From NCBI GenBank assembly GCA_023053685.1, contig JALIGW010000001.1, forward strand, positions 54,929,359 to 54,993,358: 64,000 nucleotides of DNA, written 5' to 3'. Within the stretch, counting starts at the first letter, position 1. Every line of letters begins with the position of its first letter. Positions 28,101 through 40,100 of this stretch are shown piece by piece. The notes beneath the pieces were generated by a model that was not told where the DNA came from, ran no database searches, and saw nothing but the letters and a program-made list of their open reading frames with translations. The translations under genes were made by a program, and so were the position numbers. The stretch comes from Diadophis punctatus similis (lineage: Eukaryota > Chordata > Lepidosauria > Squamata > Dipsadidae).

Positions 28101-31100
28101 TTTAACTCCAGCTTTGATTTGCTGGAACTCTCTATTTTTGATTTTATGAAATCCGGCATTGATCAGAAACTGTTGTGAGTCTCTTTTTCCTCAATACACA
28201 GTTTGACTTAGGACCAAGTGGCATATCTCACACTAATAGTCTATTCCAATTGACAAGATTTACTGACATAACTCACATAAAATATATTCAAATAATTTAT
28301 GTGTGAAATACCAAAAATACAGTACATTCTAATACTATTACCATAGTTGAGGAAATAGCAATCAGATTCTAAAGTTAAAATATTTATGCAGAATAAAAAT
28401 AAAATATATTTTAAATTAAACTCCAAATAGATGTAAACAATATGAATCTCAAATACTGTCTAGGCTGGAGCTATTAGGTTCAAATTCTCTGGCTTCAGGC
28501 TATATGAGGATTGTTAGAGAAATTTAAATTTAGCAAATTGACTTGCCTAAAATAGAGGTAGGAGGAAGAAAAAGATACCAGAAAGGACTTTTGGGAAAAG
28601 AGAAGGCCTTGAGAGATTCTGAAGTTTTTCTGTATTTTGACCTGAAAGAAACATAATCAAAATAAATTATGTTCTTTGTAAAACAAATGGGTAGGGAATA
28701 AGAGACATAGTGAAAATAAGGAGGCAGAGGTTTGGGAGCAAAGAATCTAACAAATGTTTGAAGATTTTGTGAAATAGTTATGATATGATTTTGTGTCTGT
28801 TCATTTCCCCCCCTAGAAGATATAAAATAGAACATATAACAGCAAGGCAGTAATGGAAATCATCATCACAATCATCTATGGCTCTGAGTCTTATTGTTGT
28901 TTATCAGGGAAGGGCTACATTCCTTCATTTTAATAGTAAAAGAGCAAAGAAGAAATGCTGTCTCTCTCTCACCCACAAATCTTAGGAGGCAGGGGTGGTT
29001 CCACTTACCTTTGCCACCGGTTCGCATCGCGATGTTTCGCGTGCGTGTCCATTTGTGCAATTTGGCTTCCGCACATGCTCAGTAGCAAAAACCGGCCCGA
29101 AACACAGCTGAGGAGCTCATCAGCTGTGCTTCGGGCGAAGAAATAAAGGTCAGTATTAAACTGGGGGCAAGCGGGAGGGCCCTTTTTCAAGCAGCGGAAG
29201 AGGAGAAGCCATCCGAACAGGGAAAAATTCACAAAAAAATCCAAAAAAAAGATGGCAGCGGCCACGGACCGGCACCGACCAAACCGGATCTGTGATGTTA
29301 CCAGCTACTGGTTCGGGCGATCCAGTCCAAATCGGGACGAACCCACCCCTGTTAGGAAGATCATTAGACCTGAAACCTTTATCTATTAGAGCATCTAGCA
29401 CAGCACTGCAGAGAAATCTTACTGGGTCATTCTATATCACTAAAAGAATGTATTAGCATGCAGCTCCTAGATTATTTCCCATCCCTTAGTGATAAGACAG
29501 TTGAGCTTAGAAGCATGCCTTTTATTGCAGTTCTAGATATTTGAAGGAATCTTACTTTCTAGATTTTCATTACCTGCTTGTATGAAATGTACTAGTTTGG
29601 CTATTTAAGTAAAAGACAATTGAATAGGTGGCACTTTTGGCTTTGTAGGAAAACTAAAGATTCCTCCCTGGGACCCTAACTCCTGTTCTCTTGATGGTTA
29701 TTGTTTCCATTGGCAATAACAGTTCTGTGTTTTCTCTAGACCAGAGTCTTGGCTCTCTTTTTTTCAAAGAAATAATACAAAAACTTAGGAGATGTCGTGG
29801 TTAACTACATTTTCTAGGTTGGCTGTTAGCATGAAGTTAGTCCAAACATAGAGGTACAAGCCAAGACAGTTACAGTTCTGCTCTGCCACTCATAGAATAC
29901 AATAGCTGAATTACATTTGAGTGATGGCGAACCTTTTTTTACTTGGGTGCCAAAAGGGTGTGCAGGCGCGCAATAGCGCGCGTGTGTGTGCTCACACCCA
30001 TAATGCAATGTCCTTCCCCTTGCATGCATGCACAACCCCCTGCGCTACCCCCCCATTCATGCATGCAGGCCTCACTGAAGCCTCCAGACTTCTGATAGGC
30101 CCATTGGGCTGTTTTTCGCCCTCCCCAGGCTTCAGGAAAGCCTCTGGAGCCTGTGGATGGCGAAAAAATGGCCCAACAGGCCTACCGGAAGTTCGGTTCT
30201 GAACTTCCAGTAGGCCCATTGGGCCGTTTTTCGTCTTCCCCAGGCTCCAGAGGCTTTCCTGAAAAACGGCCTCACCCCGCCCTCCGGAAGGCCGAAAATC
30301 AGCTGGCTGTCAGGCTGAAGCCATTTTAGTTGGGGTCTTTGGCTTGCCACATTTTATACTATTTTAATATGTATTCTTTACTGTGGGAATTTGGGAGGGG
30401 GAATTGCATGAGGTCTGTCTGTATGTAGCCATAACAAATTATTTCTAGATAGTCAAGGTCATCCTTTGTCTTCGCACTCCTGCACCTGCACGGAAGGAGA
30501 TGGGTGGATTCTTCTATGTTGGCAGTTGAAGATTGGTCAACATGATGGACTTGGGGGACAAGGGCTTGAACTTTCAACTGGGTGGAGAAACCCCGGGACT
30601 TCAGATTTGGGATTTTCCCAGATGTGCCAACATGGCTCTGCTAATAAATTGGAACTTTGAGGAATATTTTGCCTTGGACTCTAATTTAGTTTTGGATGCT
30701 ATTTGGAACCCTGACACTAACCTGAATCTCCCTTAAAACTCACCCAGCTACCCTGAATCCTCGGGGCGCCGTTCGGGGTCATGAGCCCTAACGCCGACCA
30801 GGCAATGGGCGGTGTAAAGACTCCGGGAAGATGGAGGAAGAGAAGCATGCCAAGGGGAAGCAAGTAGAGGACGGATCGTGTATTCACATCGAGACCCTCT
30901 ATGTTTCTTCCAAAGACGTGGTGGAAGGCAAAGAGGCCGCGGAGAGGGAACGCCAGTTGGGGGCTCCGTGCAAACAGCCGACCCCTGAGCGCCTCTCTCA
31001 GCAAGAACGGACCTCTCAAAGTGCAACCGGAGGGCTAAGCTCTCCCACAGAGCGGCTGTGGGAGCCACACCTGGGCGCGGGATCGGCCTCGGCCCACGAA

Positions 31101-34100
31101 TGGAGACAGCCAAAACTTACGCCGACCGGACGCTCCAAAGGTGAGGGATCGCAGCCACTGTCGTACAGCCAATCGCTGATGGAACTCCCTGACCAGTTCG
31201 GATGACTAAGTGTAAGTTGGACCAACGGACTCGCCACTAGATGGAACTTGGCACAACCAACATTCTCCTTCCCAAAGAGGAACTCACTGGCTCATTTGAG
31301 CGGAGACTTGGCCTCATTCCACACTGCGATGAGTGAGACCCCTGCGAGTATCTCCACTGGCACGAAGCCTACGTGGGCAACCCTCCGCCCCGAAGTGCAG
31401 ATGACCCAACAGCCCGGGCTTGGGAGCCTGCTGGCCTGGCAGCAGGGCACGTCGGGATTGCCGACCCCAGGCCAGATGCCGAACCTCGGCCTCGCACTGC
31501 CAAGGCAAGCCCAACAGGGTGGGCTTTCTTCCCAGGTGTGGGATGGACACAGTGCCAATGGGCTCCGGGGACCCAGCAGCAACTGAACCCCACGCCAATG
31601 TTTGGTGCGGCGCAGCCCCCTGTGATGTCCAGTCCCGCCGCACAAGCCCAGCTGCAGCCGCAGGGACACCTCTTCGCTGATGGAGCTGTGCCAGGACTAG
31701 CCCAGGTGCTGCAACCGGTGGGGATGCAACTGGGGGGCCCCCAACTGCAAGTTATTTTTCCGCCGGCCGCACAAGTGCAAGTCACCGCCCAGCCAGCCCC
31801 AGCACAGGCCCCTCGGTTCCTTGCCACGTTCAATGGGGATCCCAGAAAGCTGGCCTACTTCCTATATTGGGTCTGGGTATACATCAATCAGTTTGGAAAC
31901 CAATTCCAGTCAGACCGAGAACTGATCAACGCGATAACCGAGGGGATGAATGAGGGGGAAGCAGCAGAGTGGGTGGCAGAACTCCACAACGAAGCAGCCA
32001 AGAACTCAATGACGCTGATGAGTTCGTCTGGCTGATGTGGGTTCGGTTTAACAATGTGGCCCAAAAGTGGAAGCTGAGGAGCAAATTAAGGGCTGAAGCA
32101 GCCAGCACCCAGCCAAAGAGTTGGTGTGGGAATTCTGAAGGGCGGCTGGGATGTTACGGGACTGGCCTGAATGGCTCTTGGTGCACATGTTTAGAGATGC
32201 CAAGACCCTGAACTGAGGAAGTCTTGTAGCATCTGGGGGATCCCGGACAGGATCCAGGACTGATACAACATGGCCATCATCCTGGACCATGTGACATGGG
32301 CCCCCAAGAAACCCCCGGCTGAAAGGCTGGCTAGGAGGCCTTTGGGTCACCGATCCCAAACAAAGCAAGCCACGACCCCGGCTCCTGAAGCAACCAGAGC
32401 AGTAAAATGCTATAGATGCGGCCAAACTGGCCATCGAGCTTTGGAGTGCTTTGCGCTGGCCCCAGTCCCACAGCGAGGACCCAGCCAGCCACTGAAGAAA
32501 ACCACCGGAGAGGAGTCGCCTGGCCCAACAAGCAGAAGAATCCCCTCCCCTGTTCAATGAAGCCGAGGCGTCGCCAGGAGAGGAAACCCCTCCACGCTCT
32601 GATGGAGAAGGCGGTGGCGAAGATGACCCAATGGTGAGTGAAGCCGTCTGCCCTTTTGTCATCAAAGCGAAAATTACGGTGCCAGAGATGGGGGAGGAAG
32701 GAGAGGTAGAGGCGATCGTAGACACAGTCCTGACTGGTCAACGTGCACATGCACGCTGGAGCTGACATAGGGCAACACCTTGCGTGCCCTCAGATATGGC
32801 TCTGTGTGCCACCTGTGGCATGCGTGTTATAGGTTCGCCATCACGGGTATAATGCAGTGGTGAAATCCAAAAATTTTCCCTACCGGTTCTGTGGCGTTGC
32901 TTGGTGGGCATGGCTTGGTCATGTGACTGGGAGGGCGTGGCCAACTTGATTGGTCTCACCCTTAGGAAATTTCTCCTTAGTCCAACTCACAATAAAATAG
33001 CACTGTTCCAATATTTAAAATAAAATAAAATAACAGAGTTGGAAAGGACCTTGGAGGTCTTCTAGTCCAACCCCCTGCTTAGGCAGGAAACCCTACACTA
33101 CTTCAGACAAATGATTATCCAATCTTTTCTTAAAAACTTCCAGTGTTGGAGCATTTACAACTTCTGGAGGCAAGTTGTTCCACTGATTAATTGTTCTGTC
33201 AGGAAATGTGAGGGGTTCCTACAAAAACGAGGGAATCAATCTATTTTCCAAAGCACGAAAAGGCAGAACAAGGAAAAATGGATGGAAACTAACCAAAGAG
33301 AGAAGCAACCTAGGACTAAGGAGAAATTTCCTAAGGGTGAGACCAATCAACCAATGGAATAGCTTGCAATCACCAGAGGCTTTCAAAAAGAGTGAGGGAA
33401 GTACACCCCAAAAGGACAGTGCCAGTAAAACCACTAAAACAATGCAGAAAACGTAAAACAACCATTCCCTTTTTTTAAAAACGTCAACCCCAAAGCAAAC
33501 GCAGCAGCTGAGAGAGAAACTAAGAGCAGCTGCTCAAGCTAATTGAAAGCCTGGGCGTGCTGCCAAAAGCCATTAACCCTTCCAACTCTATTATTCTATG
33601 TTCTCTATGTTCTAAATTGGGTGCTTCACAGCAGAAGCAATACAGCTGGCTGGACTACACATGCATTAAATTCACAGCCTGTATGATCAAGTTGCATCAT
33701 TGTCCCCTCCTGTATCATTTCCCCCAGGAAGAAACAAGAAGTAGTCAACACTGCAGTAGCTATTAGAGGGAGTATCAGATGATCATAGTGTTACTTAATA
33801 CTCTTTATAATGAAAATGTTTGTAATCTTGTCCTTTTTCCTGAAGGGAAGAGGGTGATTGATGGGTTTCCCTGCCCTAATCCTGTCAGTTTGTCGTTTAT
33901 TGACTTGATTCAGCATGTATCGGCTACATTCCAGCTGCAATTGTTAAATGGAGCTATTAACTGAAGGGAGAGAGAAAAAAAAACCTCTCTTGCACATTAT
34001 TTTTAACTGGTTCTCCGAGCTGCCTAAGCAATTTACTAACGGTTCAGGTGAACCGGTGAGAACCTGCTGCATTTCACCTGTGGTATAGTGCAATATCGAA

Positions 34101-37100
34101 TTTTCAATTTGAATTGTACAGAATGTAAAGGATGTATGTTTGTGTTTTATTTTTATAGTTATAATGTACATTGAAGATGGCATTTAATTTTGTTGTACCA
34201 TGTGCAATGACAATAAAGAAACTAAACTAAACTAATAAGTTATTTATAAAATGGTTTCAAATGTTTTATGCATTATGGAGGAGAAATAGAATACTGATGG
34301 AAATTTTATTTTATTATACTGATAGCTGAATGAGAGGAAATGTTTGAAAACACTTTCTAATTTATTGAAGCTTCTACAGTGTAGTTCCTTCCTATTTCCT
34401 AAGTAGAGTTAGGTATGCTAACAGTAATTTATGTTTTTCCTTGATCTTTTATTCATTTTATTTAATAATCATTATATACTGTATAATCATTGGAAGGGAC
34501 TACTTTCAGGTAGTTGAAGAGTACCATTACACTTTGCTATCATCTTTCTGCAAAGAAAAAACACTTAGTTGTTCTAATTTCACATCATGGTTTCTAGTTC
34601 CTGATCATTCTAAATGATCAGAATTTCCAGACCCTTCTTTGAACCTATTCCAATTTTTCTGAATGTTACCTTTAAAATGTAAAAATACATTCTATTTTAC
34701 ATCAATTCAACTTAAATAAGTACCTCAACTATATCCTATATATTTTAACAAAATGAATTATGATGTCTGAGTATTAACAAATTTAGTTTTTATAAATAAT
34801 TCACATTTTACCACTTGATTACTGTTTTCAGGTTGATCCATTAAAGAAAGATGATGGAGAATACATATACTGTCTTATAAGAAGTAGGGATGACCCCAAA
34901 GCAGCCTACAATCCATATGATCTTCAAGTAGTCTCTGCAAATATGGCTAGACAAAGTAAAGAATATTGGACTATTAGTGCCTCATATGTATCCAAGGTAA
35001 CAAATCGCTTTTCACAGTCCAGAAATAGCAAATTACTGTTCCCTGATTATTTCTTATTTCTAGTTTTCCCCCCCTATACTTCAGCAGAAGTAGTTATATG
35101 CCTTAGAATTCAATTGAACTGAGGCATAAAATAAAATAATAAAACTTTATCTGCATTTCCCTGAGGAAAGATATAACAACAAAACACAGAGAAGCAGTTG
35201 AAAAATATTAATTCACACTTGTACTCCGTAGATGTTTTTTCAGAAGGAAGCTTGTGTAAGAACAGAATGGTAAGCACTGTCAGATCATTTCTGACCTTTT
35301 TCTGTGCTAATGAACTGTAGATCAAACAATGAAAAACTCTAATGTAAACTCTAAAAGAATAGAAGAATAGAATAGAAGAAGTGTTCTGAAAATATCAGCT
35401 CTGCTCATTTTACTTCCCCCTCCCAACAAGAACAAGGAAGAGTGAATAAAATTTGCTTTTTATTCATTCTTTTGCTTTTGGGATACCGTGTCCATTTGAG
35501 CCACTGTATTTTTTTTCTCAATAAAGTTTTTTCCCAATTAAATTCCAAGTGACTTCACCCTCCAGCTATCTTGTAGAGACTATTAAAGATGGCTGGTCCC
35601 CATCTTTTCAAGGTTGACTCAGCCTTCCATCCTTCCGAGGTAGGTAAAATGAGGACCCAGATTGTTGGGGGCAATATATATATACATTGCTTACTGGTGT
35701 AAACCGCTTAGAGAGTGCTTGCACTGTGAGGCGGTATATAAATCTCATAAATAAATAAATAAATGAATAAATCTTATTGGGTATACTTATGTATATTATT
35801 TAATGAAAAAAATGATAAAAATAAAAGGGTTTGAATAAAAAAGTATGGGTGGGTTTGCAGGCCACAAAGATAGTTTGTGCACAGTATTCTCCCCCCCCCC
35901 CTCCGGTCCTTCAAAAGATAACAATAAGGAATGATAGCTGCATCACTATTTATTCTTTATATAATTCACCAGCACCCTCTAAAGGTAGAAATATAGAAAC
36001 ATTACAGTGCAATGGAGCAGAACAGCTTTTTCATTTTCGGTTTTCTGTCATGCTGCCTATTTATCTTTCAGGAGTAGGTAATGTTTGACGAATTGGTGAT
36101 CATTATCAATATTTAGCTTCTGAAATTAGAAGACTGCAAGAGAAGTGGTGGTATTGAATTGTTTTTTATGTTTCTTGCATGGGATAAGGGGGGGGGGGTA
36201 ATAATAAGAATGGGAGCAGTAGGTTTCTTGTAGCCAAATGGCTTCCATCCTGAACAATCACTTTACAAAATTCAAAAATAATTGTTAATTTTTGGTGCTG
36301 AATTTTGGTAGCATAATTATGAAACAGGGTCCCCCCTGCTTTTGGGGTGGGAATATAATAATGGGAATTTAAGTGATTTGAATTGGAGCTCTCATAGTTT
36401 CCAGCTTCCATCCCCACTCTTAATTTTGAAAAGTAAAAAAAAAGCCATTTTTTCACCAAACTTTGATATAAATTTGAGGTGCTAAGATGCATATGGAGCT
36501 GTATATAGTCTGTGGACCAGACGCTACTCACTCTTGCTTTATACAAATATTATTGTTGTTTCCTTTGGCCGGATTGTTGAGAGAATGTGCTATAAATCTG
36601 AACAATCAGATTTTTCTTTATTTGAAAAAAAATTATGATGATGGTGTAGAAAGTTAGGACCCACCCCGCTCCTATAAGAATGAAATATTTTATGAAATAT
36701 TAAAAAGAAGAATATTATATTTCCCTAAAGGGAGAAATATGCTCTTGGAGACAGAAAGCACCCCCACCTTTCTTAAAAGCCCTCAGCAGATGTCAGCACT
36801 TAAGACATAAAGAGATAGATAGCTGTCTTCATAAGCAAATACCCTCACCCAAGATCCAACAAAGGTAGGATTAGCCCTCAGCCACAATAGGAATTGCCCA
36901 AAGCCTCTTCATTGCATCATCTCAGCAGTTCAAACTTCAACTAAACCTGGGAGCTCAGACAACCTCAGCTATGACCACTACATAACCCCTACATGCCCCC
37001 ATAGGAGTCTGACAACAGCCAATAGAATACATGTTCTTGCACATGAACAGGAAGCTCTCTTGCACATGAACAGGAAGCTCAAGTGCAGAGCCCAAGAGAA

Positions 37101-40100
37101 GGTATAAAAAACCCACTCTCAACTCCATGTGGTCAGCTGCCCAAAACCACCCATGTGCTTCTGCTTCATCAATAAATGGATCATCTTTCCAATCAGCCTT
37201 CAGTCTCCATTTTGTCTCCAGTGTCTTTCTCCCGGCTTGGAACTGAACCAGATTGATATTTCTCCCATCAATGGAATGTAAATTCATAAATACTGAAATA
37301 TAGTTAAATATTCTAATTAGCTTTTGCCTCATTTTCCAGTTCACTTCCGTGGGTGGAAAACAAGAAATGGAAATAAGTCCAGTAATGGAATGGTTATATG
37401 AAAGGCAACTTTATAATGTGTTACATAACATGGATTTATATTTTAATTTTAGGTAAGAGATTTATGATACAAAGATATGTATGCAATTATTTATTCAATC
37501 TGTAGTAGGATATTTTGGATGTTGTGATTGGCTATATGTGACAAAACAGTTCAGTGTGGAAACTAGCATTTTTCAGCTATAGAGATTTTCTATAGAAGTT
37601 CATTTCCCCATATTCATTCATCCATAACTCTCTGTGTTATGCATCAAAAGATGATTATCAACTCAAAGCCTTTCCTTTTTGCACTTTTCTCTACGTTGGA
37701 AGTATTCATAATTTTTTTATAGGGTTGATAAATAAATCTCATGATAAGATTCATAGTCAACTGTATTCAGGAAATTCATTATGGGGAAATTTTTCCCAGA
37801 GTTTTGCTTTCAAAAAAGAAAAATCACAATGTACATTGGGGGTTACCAATTTATAGCACTTTTTATTTCAGCATTTGAGATAGGATAACATAATCTTAAT
37901 ATGCACAAATAGCAACATGGATAGATCCCCCCAGGGATATTTCTTCTTGCACCTTAATATAAAGCTAGTTTTCTACTGTACTGAACATCTTCATTTCAAA
38001 CCCAGCTATCAAAACACATGCAGTGAGATGTCATAGAATCATAGCGCTGGAAGGAACCTTTGAAATCTCCCAGTACAACCCCTTTTTCAAAGAGGAGACA
38101 TTATATTATCCAGGTCAAGTGATTGTCCTATCTTTTTTTGAAAACCTCCAGTGACAGAGCACCCACAACTTCTGGAGGCAAGTTGTCCCATTCGTTAATT
38201 GCTCTCACTGTCAGAAAATTTTTCCTTAGTTCCAGGTTGGATCTCTTTAACAAGCTTCCATCCATTGCTTCTTGTCCTACCCTCAGATGCTCTAGAGAAT
38301 AAGTCGGCCCCTTCTTCTCTGTGATAGCTCTTCAAGTACTGGAAAACAGCGGTGTCATCCTTAATCCTTCTCTTCATTAGACTAGACATGCCTAGTTAAC
38401 TTAACTGTTTCTTATACGATTGCCCTTCTCTGCACTCTTTCTAAGGCCTCAGCATCTTTTTTATATCATGGTGACCAGAATTGAAAGCAATTCCAAGTAT
38501 GGCCTCACTAGTGCAGTACAGAGTGATACTATCATTTCTCGTGATCTTGATGCTATGCCTCTGTTGATGCAGCTCAGGACTTCATTTGCTTTTTTGGCAG
38601 TTGCAGTACACTACTGATTCCTATTTAAATGATGGTCCATGAGGACACCAAGCTCCCTCTTGCAGTTATTCTTGAGTCAGATACCACTTATTCTATATCT
38701 GTGCATTTGGTTTTTCCTGCCTACAGTAAGTGCAGGACCATGCTTTTCTCACCACTGAACTGCATCTTGTTTGGCTAGGGCCCAATGCTCATGTCTGTCA
38801 AGATCGTTCTGAATCATAGTTTATCTTCTGAGTTTATCTTCCAAGGTGTTGACAATTCCTTCCAAATTTGATAAGTTACCCTTCTCTTCCCTCATCTAGA
38901 TCATTTATGAAGCCTATGACAGAACCTTGAGGTACCCCACTGTATGCTTCCCTTCTTGTGGATATAGTTTCATTAATGACTACATACTGAGTGCAGTTGG
39001 CCAGCCAACTGCGACACCATCTGGTGTTGGTATAGTCTATCCCACATTGTTCTCTCTTACCAAGAGGTAGGCTGTAGAAGAAGGAGTAGTGTCAAATACC
39101 TTACTGTAGTACAAGTAAACTATATCCACAACATTTCCATCATCCATTAATTTAGTCACTTTATCAAAGAAGGCAATAAGATTTGTCTGGCATGATTTCT
39201 TTTTTAACAAACAAATGTTGGCTTCTAGTGATTGCTTTTTTCATTTCTAGATGCTCACAAATCTGCTATATGATTCTCTTTTCAAGCGTTTTCCCAAGTA
39301 TTGATATCAAGCTGATTGGTCTATAGTTTCTTGGATCCACTTTTTTCTCTTGAAGAGTGGAATCATATCATCTCTTTTACAGCCCTTTGGCAGTTCCCCC
39401 ATTTTCTAGGACAGTGATGGCGAACCTATGGCACGGGTGCCACAGGTGGCATGCGGAGCCATATCTGCCGGCACGCGAGCCATTGCCCTAGCTCAGCTGC
39501 AGCGCGCATGTGTGTGCCCGCCAGCTGATTTTTGGCTAGCGCGGAGACTCTGGAAGGGCGATTTTGGCCTCCGAAGGGCCTCCAGGGTGGCCGGGGGAAT
39601 GTTTTTGCCCTCCCCAAGCTCCAAGAAAGCCTCTGGAGCCTGGGGAGGGCAAAAAATGGGCCTACAGGGCCCACTGGAAGTCGGAAATGGGTAAATGGGG
39701 GGGTCATGCATGCATGTGCAAGGGGGTGGGGTGAGTGGGGGGCTTTGAATTATGGGTGTGGGCACACACGCACGTGCAATAGCGCACACGCGCACTATTT
39801 TGGCACCTGAGGGAAAAAAGGTTCGCCATCACTGCTCTAGGAGCTCTGAAAGATTTTGTTCAGTGGTTCCAAGATCACATCTGCCAGCTTTTTCAATATT
39901 GTGAGATATAAACCATCTGGTACTTGTGGATAGGTGTTTTTAATCAATTTCTTATGTATTTTGATTTGTGTATCTGTTCGATCTCCCACTATGCCCCTCT
40001 TGATGGGTTGGGCTTTTTTGTTGCTATTATTATTGGCATTTGTTGCAAGTCTTAGTCTTAGCCTTCCTCACTCCATCTCTGCAGATTCAGGCTATTTGCT

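Larger units (their letters stand above)
30308..32737 (+). mobile_element. Ty3/gypsy-like LTR retrotransposon, 3'-truncated
   Basis: A 5' LTR (30308-30716, TGTCAGG ... CCTGACA), a leader, a decayed gag (about 30831-32560), and the start of a protease region, after which the element stops at about 32737 without pol or a 3' LTR. It sits inside a hAT MITE. Confidence 0.75.
29920..32846 (-). mobile_element. hAT MITE (GTGATGGCGAACC family) split by an LTR retrotransposon
   Basis: The left part 29920-30307 begins GAGTGATGGCGAACC. The right part, about 32738-32846, ends GGTTCGCCATCAC. Together they equal the reverse complement of the intact copy at 39412-39834, interrupted after AAAATCAGCTGG. No clean flanking duplication could be assigned. 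Confidence 0.75.

Noticed and set aside
28112..28174. 63-base segment with a strong acceptor and donor (FDLLELSIFDFMKSGIDQKL)
   Set aside because: It is phase 2 to 2, while its neighbours need phase 0 or 1 in and 0 out, so it cannot be inserted without two more unseen exons. Kept only as a possibility for alternative splicing.
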